Counted from the stretch's first letter, positions 37,401-49,190 are shown. The stretch is DNA of 64,000 nt from Harmonia axyridis (GCF_914767665.1 NC_059505.1:37693506-37757505), one strand, 5' to 3'. Notes: generated from the letters alone by a model not told the origin. Numbers and translations are program-made.

Positions 37401-40400
37401 TGATATGTTGTAGTTCTTGATGAACTGATCTGAAGAGTCCTCAGCCACAAAGCTCAAAAATGGACAGTTTTCGAGATATGGAGTTTTGAAAAAGGATTTT
37501 TTGCAATTTTCGGGGTGTTTGCTCATCAATCGGGGAGCTCTCATTTCTGGTTTTGATGGAATTTGAATGTTATTATGTTCTCTCTTAAAAAAATCTCACA
37601 ATATGTCGTTTCTCGGTCATGTGAATTATTCTGGCGTCATCTTGTGGCATGAAAAGATGTATGGAAGATCTTGGATTTTGTATCTCATTTCATAGCCAAT
37701 GTGGAGCAGTGTATAAAAAATTATCGATGGCGGTGCCTAATATAACCAAGGAAGATCATTTCTCAGTCGGGTTCTGGCCGCCAAACATCCAAATTCCTTC
37801 AAAACCAGAAATGAGAGCTCCCCGATTGATGAGCAAAAACCCCGAAAATTGCAAAAAATCCATTTTCAAATCTCCATATCTCGAAAACTGTCCATTTTTG
37901 AGCTTTGTGGCTAAGGACTTTTCTGATCAGTTCATCAAGAACTACAACATATCAAAAATTCAGCCAAATTCACGGAAAGCCATTTCCCATACTAAACGTG
38001 CGGGGTCTTTTGATATCAAGCGAGCGAAAATGAAAACATATCAGTGATACGATATTTCACTCAATTCGCGAGTTTCTCCAAAAGAACGCACATCTCTCTC
38101 AAAATATGTTAAAATCAATACCTAAATATATCAGAATTTAGAAAACAAACTTGAAGTTGTGTAGGTGTACAACTTTGCTTCCGCTGTTTTGCAATAGATA
38201 ACTGTAGCGGTAAGTGGTAGTCGAAATGTCATACAATAAGCTTAGGTAGTTATAAACATAACGCCATCGAAATATTAGTCGATTTGTGACTGCATCATAA
38301 AGTTATCCTCGATTAAACATCTCAGCTTACGAGCTATAATAAATTCTCTTGATTTGTGGGAGGTTTTAATTTTCTGCTTTAATATGAAAAATCTTCGATT
38401 GACACTCATCGAATGCTCTCAAATATCTATGGTGAGGCCGCTATTATTGAAAGAACGTGCCAAGAATGTTTTCAACGTTTCAAGAACGGTGATTTCGACG
38501 TCGAAGACCAGCATGGAGGTGTAGAAAGAGATAAGTTTTTCGAAGATGCAGAATTGGAGGCATTACTTGATCAAGAATCGTGTCAAACGCAACAAGAATT
38601 TGCAGGATCATTGGGAGTGATGCAACAAGCCATTTCAGCCTGAAAGTCATGGGGATGATTCAGAAACAAGGAAATTGGGTGCCGTTCGAGTTGAAGTCGA
38701 GATATGTTGAACGGCGTTTCTTTGCTTGTGAACAGCTGCTTGCAAGTCAAAGACGGAAGGGATTTCTGCATCGCATTGTGACTGGAGACGAAAAATGGGT
38801 TCATTCCGATAAATCCAAGGGCAGAAAATCTTGGGGATATTCCGGCCATGCTTCCAAGTTGACGGTCAAACCGAATATTCACGTCGTACTCAGTATTTGG
38901 TGGGACCAGTTCGGCCTTGTATAATATGAGTTGTTAAAACCGACTGAAACAATCACAGCCGATCGTTATCGAACGCAATCAATGCGTTTGAGCCGAGCAT
39001 TGAAAAACAAACGGCCGCAATACAACGAGAGACATGATGAAGTGATTTCACAGCATAACAATGCTCGACCCCATGTTGCAAAGTGGTCAAGACATACTTG
39101 GAAACGTTGAAATGGAAAGTCCTATCGTACCTGCCGTATTCTCCAGATATTGCTCCCTCGGACTATCACTTGTTCCGATCAATGGCCATACGGCCTGGCT
39201 GACCAGCACTTCCGGTCTTATAAAGAAGTAAAAAATTGGATTGATTCGTGGATCGCTTCAAACGATGACCAGTTTTTTCAACACGGGATTTGTACGCTGG
39301 CCGAAAGATGGGTGTAAGTAGTGGCCAGCGATGGACAATACTTTGAATCTTAAATGTATAGGTATAACCAGTTTTTTATAATATATTTTTACGAACTTCG
39401 GAAGAAAACGGCGGAAGCAAAGTTGTACGTCTATAGTATCATTCCTATTGATGGAAAGGCTACAAAAAGTACTCGTATCCTAATAAAACATGCAATCTTT
39501 TCAGCAAACAGCATTCAACGAGAGAATTAAGGAAAAATTCCCAAGAAAAAATTAAAGTGTTACCTACTGATAAATTTACAGAAGTACAAAACGACATTCT
39601 TGAGGTAACACTGAAAGTTTCATAACTGTCAAGTCGAAAATAGTACCTACATATATTCTGAAACAAGTTGCAAAATGGGCTCCTATTCCAACACTCAAGA
39701 GTGTTGGAATTGCCTTCTGCAACGAGTACCTAATAGACGATATTATCTCTATTTCAGTCAAGTTTTATGGAATATTGTCGAAATTCAATGAAAATTTCAG
39801 ATTATATATCCTAGTGACTTTTGTATTATATCTTATTGGAAGTTGGTGTGACTGTTACGAAAATTGACAGATTACGGAATTTGAATATGAATCGTACGTT
39901 TCGAATTTTGAAATAACTTACAATTACTTATTAAATTCGTGAATTATGTCTGACGAAATCGATTTAACACCACCAGAATTAAGAGAAATTCTCTTCCACT
40001 CTATCCACTTCCACACTTCCACTCTATCCAACTTATATTGACAATTATTGACGTTCGTTGAAATTTGATAGGATAGTCCGTATAGACAACTATAGTTGTC
40101 TATACGGTCTATATGAACACATTATAGCATTGTTTTCAGTTATATTCTTCGTTTTGTATACAAAACGAAGAATATAACTGAAAACAATGCTATAATGTGT
40201 TCATTACAGCACTGTTTTTAGAACTGTAACGAACACATTACGATACTGAAATGGAGAATAATTATTTATAATACAAGTGCAGAAGGCATTGATATTCTTC
40301 CACGAGTTTTTGAATGAATGATTGGTAGAAGGAGCCTTCTGTACGAGTATTATACATTATTTTCTCTAATTCATTGCATTCTTATTGAAATTAATGAAAT

Positions 40401-43138
40401 ATTTCCATAAATATCATTTAGTGATTTTTGCATTGAATAATGTTGTTTGGCAGAACTGATTTCTTTAAGGCAAATTGATGAATTGACAGATAAAGCCGTG
40501 GCGGAAAGTTCGGAGTACCAACATATAATAATAAAATATAACCATGAAAACCGTGCGTTTCTAATATATTCTCGCACGATTTTGTTCTACAAGATGTGGA
40601 AGAATGAACGGAATAACCACAGAATTAGAGAATAGTTATTTATAATACAAGTGCAGAAGGCATTGATATTCTTCCACGAGTTCAAAATTCAAAAACGAGC
40701 CACGAAGTGGCGAGTTTTGGAATGAACGAGTGGTAGAATGAGCCTTCTGTACGAGTATTATACATTATTTTCTCTAATTCATTGCATTTTCATTGAAATT
40801 AATGAAATATTTCCATATATATAATTTAGTGATTTTTGCATTGAAAAGTGTTGGTTGGCAGATCTGATTTCTTTAAGGCAATTTGATGAATTGACAGATA
40901 AAGCCGTGGCGGAAAGTTCGGAGTACCAACATAGAATAATAAAATATAACCATGAAAACTGTGCGTTTCTGATATATTCTCGCACGATTTTGTTCTACAA
41001 GATGTGGAAGAATGAACGGAATAACCACAGAATTAGAGAAAAATATTAAATACCTTCGACAGAACTTTTCCCGCATTCGAATACAAATAAATTCTCATAG
41101 GTATGAAGTAATCTCTCTATTGGAAACCCCACGGTTCTGGCAAAGGACTATAGTCCTAATGGCGACACACCTCATTCACACTCTCCTCAATAAAGGTGTC
41201 AACAATATGGGAAATCACTTAAGTGGAGAATCGATGAGTGCCTATGTAAATCCCCTAAAGATGGTGGCCTGGAACTTGGTGAATGTAGGAATTGCAGATC
41301 AGGACTTGATCGAGCGTAAATTCACGCAGATTTGAACTGATGCAGTGTTCAGGGCAGGTGTTGAGGATCTTACATGTTCGCTTCTTTAGGGATTTGTCAA
41401 CAGCCACCCATGTTGAATAAGTACTCGAAGTGTTCTTGTGGTGTCTTCATCACGATTGGAAATGCTGAATATGGAATTATACGATCGGTTATTTTCTTTT
41501 TTTTCTACATTAATGCAAAAAGCAAAATTTTATTGAACTATACCTATTTAGTGGAAAAAGAAGTTCTTTATTGCACTAGTGCAATAATGTTTTTATTGCA
41601 CTCATCTGTCATTCTACTTCAACGTGCTGATGGAAATCGTCGACAGTAGCGGAGGGATACGCAGAGGAATCGCATGCAAAAAAACTCAGTGTTGCAAAAC
41701 AAATATTTCAGCCTGAAGCAAATAACGATGTACAGTTACCAAGTACTAGTACGTTTACAGCAGTAACAAATCAAGAAGTGGATTTAAAAAGTACTTCACT
41801 ACGAAATATTCATATTGAAAATTGCACCAGTTGTTCATTCACTTTCAACATTGAGGGTAAAAATAAAGTTTGAGTAAAATTGTTCGTAACGTATTAGTTC
41901 CCGTTTCAATGCAAATCGATATTAATAATAAAGTATTCAAGTTGCGCTTTTCATTTTCCTACACCCAGTGCCGCACCTCATTAAATCATTTTTTGCTTTT
42001 TGCATGAACGTGGAAAAAATGTTGTATGCAACTCGTGCAAAAATTGTTTATTGCACTTGTTGCATAAATAACTATTATTTATCTCTTATCGAAGGGTTTG
42101 AAGAATATGAAATGAAAGATCTAAACTATTATGAGATCGTGGATGTTCTTTACCGATTTTTCTAATACTATATTCCAAGGGCATAGAAATGGGGGTACTG
42201 GAGGTAATTACCCCCCCAAGATTTTCAATATATAAAATTTCAGAAATCTCGCAAATACGAAGAACAAAAATTTCTCCATAAAATGAACCAATAATAATTA
42301 TTTTACTTTCCTTTGAAATCTACACGTCAGTAAAAAATCGGACCCCTTTACGGTTTATGAGTTTATTATCGCTTTCAAGATGAGTAGGTACTTTTATTGC
42401 ACTACAAACCAGTCTTTGTGCGAGGTTTATTATTTTCCTTTATCTATCCGTATCACCCCTTATTTGCCATCTGTGATTTTTACATTCGTCATCGGTATAC
42501 ACTTACCCGTTGTTTTCGGTTTTTTGTACCATTCTCAACACAAAATTTCAATACCTAGTTATCAAAAAACTGAACTGAGTAATTCGCATCGAAAAATTGT
42601 CTGGGCTGTGTTGTACAATTTATTGTGTTCCATTCAAATTGCAATTTATTCGTGACATCTTTTTTGAATTGACTATACGTACAGAATTTGGATATAGAAA
42701 TACTGAACCACTGGTGTAAATTTCATAGAATCTTCTAATCTAAGTGTGTTTTGTTGTTACCTCTTCTTTTTACTGTTTCTCATTCGATTTTGTTAATTAT
42801 TGAGTGAAAATTATGGAAGCGAAACTCTCACCCTTCAATTTATGTTTTTTTTTCACGTTAATTTCAAATACAAACTTTTTACAGCTATGGCATACCCTGG
42901 ATTGTATCCAGGATACGTCCACGCTTTAGCTGCAGCCTCCCAAGCAGCTTCTTTGGCTAACGTGGGACACCATCACAACCCTCATCAACCTCCCAAGAGG
43001 AAAAGGAGACATCGGACAATTTTTAGTGAAGAACAGTTGGAACAACTCGAGGCCACTTTTGAGCAAACACATTATCCTGATGTGGTCCTTAGGGAACAGC
43101 TCGCTTTGAAGGTTGACTTGAAGGAGGAGAGAGTAGAG
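34477..43138 (+). CDS. Gsc: Goosecoid homeobox protein, first two coding exons
   Basis: Exons 34477-34789 and 42885-43138 join in phase across an 8.1-kb intron (189 codons). The start ATG has context TTAAGATGG. Exon 1 is Gly-rich and contains SLFTIDSILAP, the eh1/GEH Groucho-binding motif that opens goosecoid proteins. Exon 2 has a His/Pro stretch (GHHHNPHQPPKRKRRHRTIF) leading into the homeodomain (EEQLEQLEATFEQTHYPDVV, then REQLALKVDLKEERVE), near-identical to insect Gsc. The donor GAG|GTGAGT at 43139 falls just before helix 3, the usual homeobox intron position. The K50 recognition helix (VWFKNRR) must be in a third exon, which I did not find up to 64000. Gsc is a repressor-type paired-class factor used in foregut and head patterning. 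Confidence 0.93.
34790..36005. other. Goosecoid intron 1, proximal part
   Basis: No gene is seen. A ~50-bp sequence (AAACTGTCTCGTAGAGCTAG at 35070) is repeated with changes at 35295, flanking 225 bp. A short hairpin around CTTGGTGC/GCACCAAG lies at 34889-34960. Confidence 0.4.
36006..36586 (+). repeat. Family A MITE, copy A1
   Basis: A ~580-bp element with inverted ends AGAGTAATAAACATAGATAG ... CTATCTATNNNNATTACTCT. Just inside lie further inverted motifs (TGTCCCCAACATG and CATGTTGGGGACA). There is no protein-coding content. In the right arm CTATC is expanded to several units. Same layout as A3, A5, A7 and A9. Confidence 0.85.
37268..38155 (-). repeat. Family A MITE, copy A2, interrupted
   Basis: It starts CAGAGTAATGAACTTAGATAG at 37268 in the orientation opposite to A1. 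It is split at GAACTATCAAA by the foldback at 37351-38016, resumes with GAAAATGAAAACATATCAGTG, and is cut off near 38155 by the mariner starting at 38168. This gives a clear order of insertion: A2 first, the other two later. Confidence 0.8.
37351..38016. mobile_element. Foldback element nested in family A
   Basis: Inverted arms of ~225 bp (37351-37575 and about 37790-38016) begin GACCCCGCACGTTTAGTATG. They are about 95% identical by eye, around a ~215-bp unrelated centre. Open frames across the arms are mirror images of each other and not a gene. Confidence 0.85.
38168..39427 (+). pseudogene. Decayed mariner element 1
   Basis: Inverted ends TACAACTTTGCTTCCGCTGTTTT (38168) and its inverse at 39404-39427 start and finish with TA, as in Tc1/mariner insertions. 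Between them lie pieces of mariner transposase in changing frames: FKNGDFDVEDQHGG, MGMIQKQGNWVPFELK, HRIVTGDEKWVHSD, WWDQFGLV and, further on, HNNARPHVA. In the last of these the catalytic Asp of the usual HDNARPH is already Asn. Multiple frameshifts and stops make it non-functional. It is a different mariner lineage from the copy at 47911, judged by its ends. Confidence 0.85.
39436..40077. other. Intron sequence between mariner 1 and the palindrome cluster
   Basis: No gene seen. A short palindromic motif, CAACACTCAAGAGTGTTGG, lies at 39690-39708, followed by TGCCTTCTGCAACGAGTACC, which resembles part of family C. Confidence 0.4.
40078..40107. repeat. Perfect 30-bp palindrome
   Basis: CCGTATAGACAACTA is followed at once by its exact reverse complement. 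It lies 6 bp from a 90-bp palindrome. Confidence 0.9.
40114..40203. repeat. Perfect 90-bp palindrome
   Basis: Arms 40114-40158 and 40159-40203 are exact reverse complements of 45 bp each with no spacer, starting TGAACACATTATAGCATTGT, centre TTTTGTATACAAAA. Perfect spacer-free palindromes of this size are unstable when replicated and usually signal recent origin. Confidence 0.92.
40255..40631 (+). repeat. Family C repeat, copy C1
   Basis: The unit starts ATTTATAATACAAGTGCAGA, has an internal hairpin (CAGAAGGC...GCCTTCTG), and ends with CGGAATAACCACAGAATTAG. It is tandem with C2. C1 lacks ~34 bp of the hairpin loop present in C2. Confidence 0.85.
40632..41045 (+). repeat. Family C repeat, copy C2
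   Basis: Complete-looking ~410-bp unit in direct tandem with C1. Its latter part carries a short open frame (SLRQFDELTDKAVAESSEYQ and on) that is also open in C1 and C3. I do not recognise the peptide, and high identity among copies may be the only reason it is open. Confidence 0.85.
41046..42884. other. Distal goosecoid intron 1
   Basis: No gene seen. Several TTGCACTAGTGCAATAA-type palindromic motifs occur (around 41565-41600 and 42045-42065). A G-rich/C-rich stretch (GGGGGTACTGGAGG...TTACCCCCCC) lies near 42190. The acceptor of goosecoid exon 2 (TTTTTACAG) ends the region. Confidence 0.4.
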
Positions 43139-43310
43139 GTGAGTGTTCAATAGAACGGAATATAAGGAAGATTTTACAAAAAAAACAATCAAAAACGAAA
43201 TGATAATAAAAAAATCTGTGTATTCAACTTATATGACCCTGTTGGGCTTACTTTGGGTTTTCGATCGAGCTTGCTAGTGTCACTAAGTCTTTTTGAGTCA
43301 GAAGAATCCA

Positions 43311-43893
43311 CAGAGTAATAAACATAGATAGAAGAAGTATACGCAATTTTTACATGTCCACAACATGGTTAGATTAGGTTAGATTACGTTGTTAGATTGT
43401 GATTTTCAAATCCACAATTTTAATATATCGTTATGAATGTATATTATATTGAATGAAATATATTTATTTGAGTGATTCCCGATTGAATATGCAAATCTGA
43501 AAATTTGGAATCCGATATTTTTCCTAATTGTCGAATTTATAATAAGCAGAATATTTATTATTTCCTGTATCTACCTGCTGAAATCCAAGGTTTGGCAACT
43601 TTTGCTCTCCTAGTGTCATCGGTTGTTTCACGTCGTTTGGCGCACTTGAAGTTTGTTTTCTGAATTTCTGATATATTTAGTCATTTATTTCAATATATTT
43701 TGAGTTGATATGAAACGTTGATTCACTATGGTACAAGTGCGTTCTTTGTAGAGAAACTCGCGAATTGAGTTAAATATCATATCGCTAATATGTTTTCATT
43801 TCCGCGTGCTCCATGTCAAATTTGATAGTTCATGTTGGGGACAAAATTTGCTTACTGAAAATGACATATGCTCCCTCTATCTATGTTCATCAC
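43311..43893 (+). repeat. Family A MITE, copy A3
   Basis: Starts CAGAGTAATAAACATAGATAG and ends CTCCCTCTATCTATGTTCAT, about 170 bp after goosecoid exon 2. Full-length and closely similar to A9. Confidence 0.85.
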
Positions 43894-45036
43894 CATCACA
43901 AAAATTAGAAAAACGATGAATGATGAAGTCAGAAGTTTTTGGAAGCTTGTTTGAATTAGTATTCAAGTAATTTTTGTCATTTTTCACAATTTTGACTGAA
44001 TAACTCGTCCAGGAAGACCCTGTGTAAATGAAAATATTTTTATTGCCTAGTACTCAAGCAATAAGGCACCTCTATTAAAAGTTAGACTTTTTCTATTTCT
44101 CAACTCGATTTATGGAGCACAGCGTTGCAGATCTCTCTATAAATAGTGAGAATTAGGTACAACTTTTTTTATACACATTTTTCTGAAATCGCGTCCGTTT
44201 AAACATTAAAATTTCTTCTAAAACACCAGGTATCAACGCCTAACAAGCTTAATATCGATCTTACTTTTCCTGCTCGTTCCCCTCACTTATCTACCAAATA
44301 GGAAGCCCTATGTAGGGCAGCATACAAACAAGGACCAAATTAAGTTTGTTTGCGCAGTGCTGTTGGCAGCATACGCCGCTAAATATTGTTCTTTATTCTT
44401 TTAATAGGAAAATGCATATTCAATCATGCGATAAGAATTGCTGGATATCCTGACAGGGCACTGGAAGGACTTCCACGATTATTGGAAAAATAAATCTGAC
44501 TGGGGAAAAAAGGACAAAAAGCGGTTTTTCTTTCACAAAGGTTTCGCATATCGCCCACGAATTTCTATGAGAATCTGGATTGGGTTGGTAGAATCCTGTT
44601 GGAAGGTTGTTTGGGAGTTGGGAGTATGTTCGTGAAAGAGGAAAATATTAGAATATTGTGGATTATTTTTTTTTTCATAACGGAATGTTTTATTTTTGAA
44701 TGTTGGCGTATTGTTTTATTGAGAGTTAAAGTATGGTTTTTGTAGCAAGATTGAATTTTTGACAAAATCAGTCTGGCTACTAAAAAAGGTTTTTCTCAAA
44801 AAACAAGCAATTCAAATAAATGTTAAAAAACTGCAAAATATGAACAACTGCATTTTTTTGATTTACTATTTTCGATAACCATGCATGTAATTTAGAATAT
44901 TCTGAAATAACATCGGAAGGTCGTATTTTTTTTTTTTTGGTACAAAGATGAATCTTGAATAACTCGAAGAACTTTATATACCAATAAAATATATGTCAGT
45001 TAGAAGTTTTGTGACATATCAATAGATTCATTCCTC
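43894..45036. other. Intron sequence between A3 and A4
   Basis: AT-rich with poly-T tracts; no gene, RNA gene or clear repeat recognised. Confidence 0.35.
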
Positions 45037-45692
45037 ACAGTGATAAACATAGATAGAGGGAGCATATGTCATTTAAATTAAGCAAATTTCGTTCCTATCA
45101 TGAACTATCAAATTTTACATGAAGCGCGCGGAAATAAAAACATATCAGTGATACGATATTTCACTCAATTCGCGGGTTTCTCCACAAAGATCGCATTTCT
45201 TATGTCCCATGGTGAATCAACGTTTCATATAAACTCTAATAGGTATTGAGATGAATACCTAAATATATCAGAAATTCAGAAAACAAACTTTAAGCGCGCC
45301 AAACGACGTAAAAATAATAATAATAGTCTTTATTTCAAATCACCCTATGTTACAACACAAAAAGAAATGAAATAGTGTGAAACAACCGATGACACTAGGA
45401 GAGCAAAAATTGCCAAACCTTGGATTTCAGCAGGTCGATATAAAAATAATAAATATTCTGCATACTATAAATTCGGCAATTAGGAAAAATATCGTATTAT
45501 AAATATTCAAATTTGCATATTTAATCGGGAATCACTCAACTAAATATATTTCATTCAATATAATATACATTCATAACGATATAGTAAAATTGTGGATTTG
45601 AAAATATATCACAATCTGACAACGTAATCTAACCATATTGGGGACATGTAAAAATTGCGTATACTCCCTCTTTCTGTGTTTATAACTCTATG
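45037..45692 (-). repeat. Family A MITE, copy A4, with small internal insertion
   Basis: Opposite orientation to A3. The body is interrupted near 45310-45380 by about 70 bp containing (AAT)n-AGTCTTTATTTCAAATCACC, which looks like a truncated retroelement tail. The right end reads ACTCCCTCTTTCTGTGTTTA. Confidence 0.8.
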
Positions 45693-45715
45693 ATTAATTC
45701 AAATTCTTATGCGTT

Positions 45716-46145
45716 TCCAGAGTGAAATAATTTTTTTCTCTAATTCTGTGGTTATTCCGTTCATTCTTCCACATCTTGTAGAACAAAATCGTGCGAGAAT
45801 ATATCAGAAACGCACAGTTTTCATGGTTATATTTTATTATTCTATGTTGGTACTCCGAACTTTCCGCCACGGCTTTATCTGTCAATTCATCAATTTGCCT
45901 TAAAGAAATCAGTTCTGCCAACCAACATTTTTCAATGCAAAAATCACTTAATTATATTTATGGAAATATTTCATTAATTTCAATGGAAATGCAATGAATT
46001 AGAGAAAATAATGTATAATACTCGTACAGAAGGCTCATTCTACCACTCGTTCATTCCAAAACTCGCCACTTCGTGGCTCGTTTTTGAATTTTGAACTCGT
46101 GGAAGAATATCAATGCCTTCTGCACTTGTATTATAAATAACTATT
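45716..46145 (-). repeat. Family C repeat, copy C3 (inverted)
   Basis: Inverse of C2 at high identity over ~410 bp, including the hairpin AAACTCGCCACTTCGTGGCTC and the end CACTTGTATTATAAATAACT. It abuts A4, as though one inserted beside the other. Confidence 0.85.
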
Positions 46146-46639
46146 ACCTATTTCTTCGTCAATCATCGATTCAACAAAAACAATCTACGTTCAAACAAAC
46201 TAAAAAAAACCAGGTAGATACTCTTGGTACAGAAGCTGAAGATGATCCTCTGTCTATTTGGGTGGTTCAAAGATGCGTCAGCGACTTTAAAGGCAATATT
46301 GACATTGAAGACCACTCAGCAACCGAAAAAGTACTCGAGAATGTCCGTTCCTTAATTTACATTAACCTTATAATGTTTACCGTTCATCTCTAAAGAATGA
46401 AGTGTCCATCCGTTTCAACATAATCTTTTTAATTCGATGATCACGAGTCATCCTTCTGTTGGTATACCACTGCCGTGAAGGTATCGAGTGTCACGTATTC
46501 AATATCGGATTTTGAAATACACGAATATAGAAGCCGAATCAGAGTATAGATTTCGAATGATTATTTCCGATGATTACTTTTGAAATTTGCTACCTTGCAA
46601 AATGCAAAAATGAATTTTCACGGGAAAATTTGAAGTTTC

Positions 46640-47130
46640 TATTTATAATACGACTGTAGAAGGCATTGATATTGTTGTTTCAGTCGGTTTTAACAACTCA
46701 TAATACACTACGCCGAGCTGGTCCCATCAAATACTGAGCATTACCTTGGAACCGTGAATATTCGGTTTGGCCGGGATATCCCCATGATTTTCAGCTCTTG
46801 GGATTATCGTTATGAACCCATTTTTCGTCTCCAGTCAAAATGCGTAGCAGAAATCCCTTCCGTCTTTGCCATGTAAGCAGGTGTTCACAAGCAAACAAAC
46901 GCCGTTCAACATATCCCGGCTTTAACTCGTACGGCACCCAATTTTCTTGTTTCTGAAACATTCCTATAACTTTCAGACTTTCTGGAATGGCTTGTTGTGT
47001 CACTCACAATGATCCTGCCAACTCTTGTTGCGTTTGACACGAGTCTTGATCAAGTAATGCCACCAAATCTGCATCTTCGAAAACCTTGTCTTTTCTGAAG
47101 TATTCTATGGTAAAACCATATGGTTCCCGC
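46640..47130 (-). pseudogene. Mariner fragment 2
   Basis: The minus strand encodes a piece of mariner transposase with a stretch MIQ-like SLKVIGMFQKQENWVPYELK and then RILTGDEKWVHND, close to mariner 1 at 38168. Both ends are missing. A scrap of family C (ATTTATAATACGACTGTAGAAGG) is fused to its 3' side at 46640. Confidence 0.75.
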
Positions 47131-47816
47131 CATTTTTAGGCTTAATTTGAACGCCAATTGTCGCCATTTTGTTTCATTAAGTCACTGTAGAGTAGTAAGG
47201 AGCGTTCATTTATATTCGTGGTCAAGAGTGCTGTGGATAAATTAGTGTATTTTCAGTGATTACAAGTAGCGCTTAGCTTGTATCATATTAATAACTATTA
47301 TCAAAAAGGAAATAAATGACCTGAATAAGAGATCCGATATTGAAAACCTTAATTCTTCATATTTCAATTTAATTGATAAAATGAGAGACAAAACTTGAGA
47401 AAGTTTAACAAATGTTTGTGGTATGTTGACTATTTTGTCGACCAGTTTATGTCCTCTTTTTTTCGCCTGTCTTCTTGGTACTACATCTGATTGTTATTCA
47501 ATTCAGTTGCCGACTGTGCTAGGTAGAATGGGATCGATGGAAGTGTGCGTTCCCTTGAATTATTTTAAGATAATTTTATTAACAAGGAAAACTGACTGTT
47601 GATGTGAGTAAAAGAGACATATTTATTATTGTCGTTAATATTTTTAATCTTTTATTTATTTATTCAATCGAATTTATATTTATATTTACTTTTGTCATTG
47701 TCAAATGATTGTGGGTGATTTGTTTTTATGCTATTTATTTTTATATTATTATTATTTTTTTTTATATTCTGGTTCCATTGGAAATTAGTTTCTTCGTTTT
47801 TTGTATAGTATCAGAG

Positions 47817-47850
47817 CCTTGAAGAAGATATCAAATATATCGAAACGTTG
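47817..47850 (+). ncRNA. Degenerate hammerhead-ribozyme-like motif
   Basis: CTTGAAGAAGATATCAAATA followed by TATCGAAACGTTGG has the order box 1 - stem II (GATAT/ATATC) - GAAAC box. Box 1 deviates from the active CUGAUGA core. Such motifs mark Penelope-like element ends. Likely inactive. Confidence 0.3.
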
Positions 47851-47910
47851 GCATTTAAATAAAGCAGTTTTCCTAAAGATGACCTATACCTATCATCTGT
47901 ATAGCATCAT

Positions 47911-49190
47911 GGTGTGTGAATAAGTCTTTCCCGTTTTTTGTAAGAAATGGCGCCACCAATACTGTGCGAGTATTTAATGGTTACATATGTCATAATCAAA
48001 GCTTATTCATCTGTCAACAATTCCACACTAACACATTAGTTGAAATTTTTTCGCATCATAAATTTTTGAAATCGTGAAAATGTCGAAATTTGAGCCGAGT
48101 CGACGTCATTTGCGGGAAGTTTCACTTTATTGGTTCAATTTGAAGAAATCTGCTGCCGAGGCGCATCGGTTGCTTCAGGAAGCTTATGGAGAAGGTTGTG
48201 TCGATGATTCAAGTGTTCGCGGATGGTTTCGACGCTTCAAAAGTGACGATTTCGACGTGGAAGACAAGGAGCGTTCCGGGCGGCCGCAAATCTTCGAAGA
48301 TCAAGAATTGGCGACTTTGCTTGATGAAAATTCGTGTCAAACGCAAGAAGAACTTGCTGAAGCATTGGGAGTTGACCGAACAACCATTTCCAAGCGTTTG
48401 AAAGCCATGGGAATGATCCAAAAGCAAGGAAATTGGGTGCCGTACGAACTGAAGCTGAGAGACGTCGAACGGCGTTTTTTCACTTGCGAACAGCTGCTTC
48501 AGCGACATAAAAGAAAGGGTTTTCTGCATCGTATCGTGACTGGCGATGAAAAGTGGATCCGTTACGATAATCAGAAGCGAAGAAAATCATGGGGACTACC
48601 CGGCCATGCATCATCATCGACGGCCAAGCCAAATATTCATGGCGCCAAGCTCATGCTCTGTATATGGTGGGACCAGCTAGGTGTGGTTTACTATGAGCTT
48701 CTGAAACCGAATGAAAGGATCACAGGCGAGGTCTATCGACGACAATTGATGCGTTTGAGCCGCGCACTGCGAGAAAAACGGCCACAATACTCCGACAGGC
48801 ACGACAAAGTTATTTTGCAACATGACAATGCTCGCCCACATGTTGCACAGCCGGTGAAAACATACTTAGAAACGCTCAAATGGGAAGTCCTACCCCACCC
48901 GCCGTATAGTCCAGACATTGCTCCGTCTGATTACCATCTCTTCAGATCGATGACGCATGGCCTGGCTGACCAGCACTTCCATTCCTACGAGGAAGCCAAA
49001 AAATGAGTGGATGACTGGATAGAGGCCAAACCGGTCGAATTTTTTCGCAACGGGATTCGTATGTTGCCAGAAAGATGGGGAAAAGTTGTAGCTAGCGATG
49101 GCCAATACTTCCAATAATTCATTTGTAACCATTTTTTCACAATAAAGGCTCAAAATTTGAAAAAAAACGGGAAAGACTTATTCACACACC
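47911..49190 (+). mobile_element. Nearly intact mariner transposon
   Basis: The inverted ends GGTGTGTGAATAAGTCTTTC (47911) and its inverse ending at 49190 are essentially perfect over ~29 bp. At 1,280 bp this is the normal mariner size. The ends are flanked by CAT on the left and TTAT on the right, so the TA duplication is not clean. Confidence 0.92.
48080..49117 (+). pseudogene. Mariner transposase with a single premature stop
   Basis: From the ATG at 48080 the frame reads 308 codons, meets TGA at 49004-49006, and continues open to TAA at 49117, giving the family-typical 345-residue length. The N-terminal paired-like HTH region (EVSLYWFNLKKSAAEAH, then VRGWFRRFKSDDFDVED) and linker WVPYELK precede the catalytic triad: TGDEKW, HDNARPH and YSPDIAPSDYHLF. 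There are exactly 34 residues between the second and third Asp (DD34D). The stop replaces a codon that is Trp in the related copy at 39240 (NWIDSW). Only the last ~37 residues are lost, so the protein might retain partial activity. Very little other decay suggests recent insertion. Confidence 0.92.

Noticed and set aside
37329..38047. Two matching open frames (MRAPRLMSKHPENCKK and its near copy) suggesting a duplicated gene
   Set aside because: They are the same DNA in the two inverted arms of a foldback, read in opposite directions. The mirrored frame explains the match, and there is no homologue I recognise.
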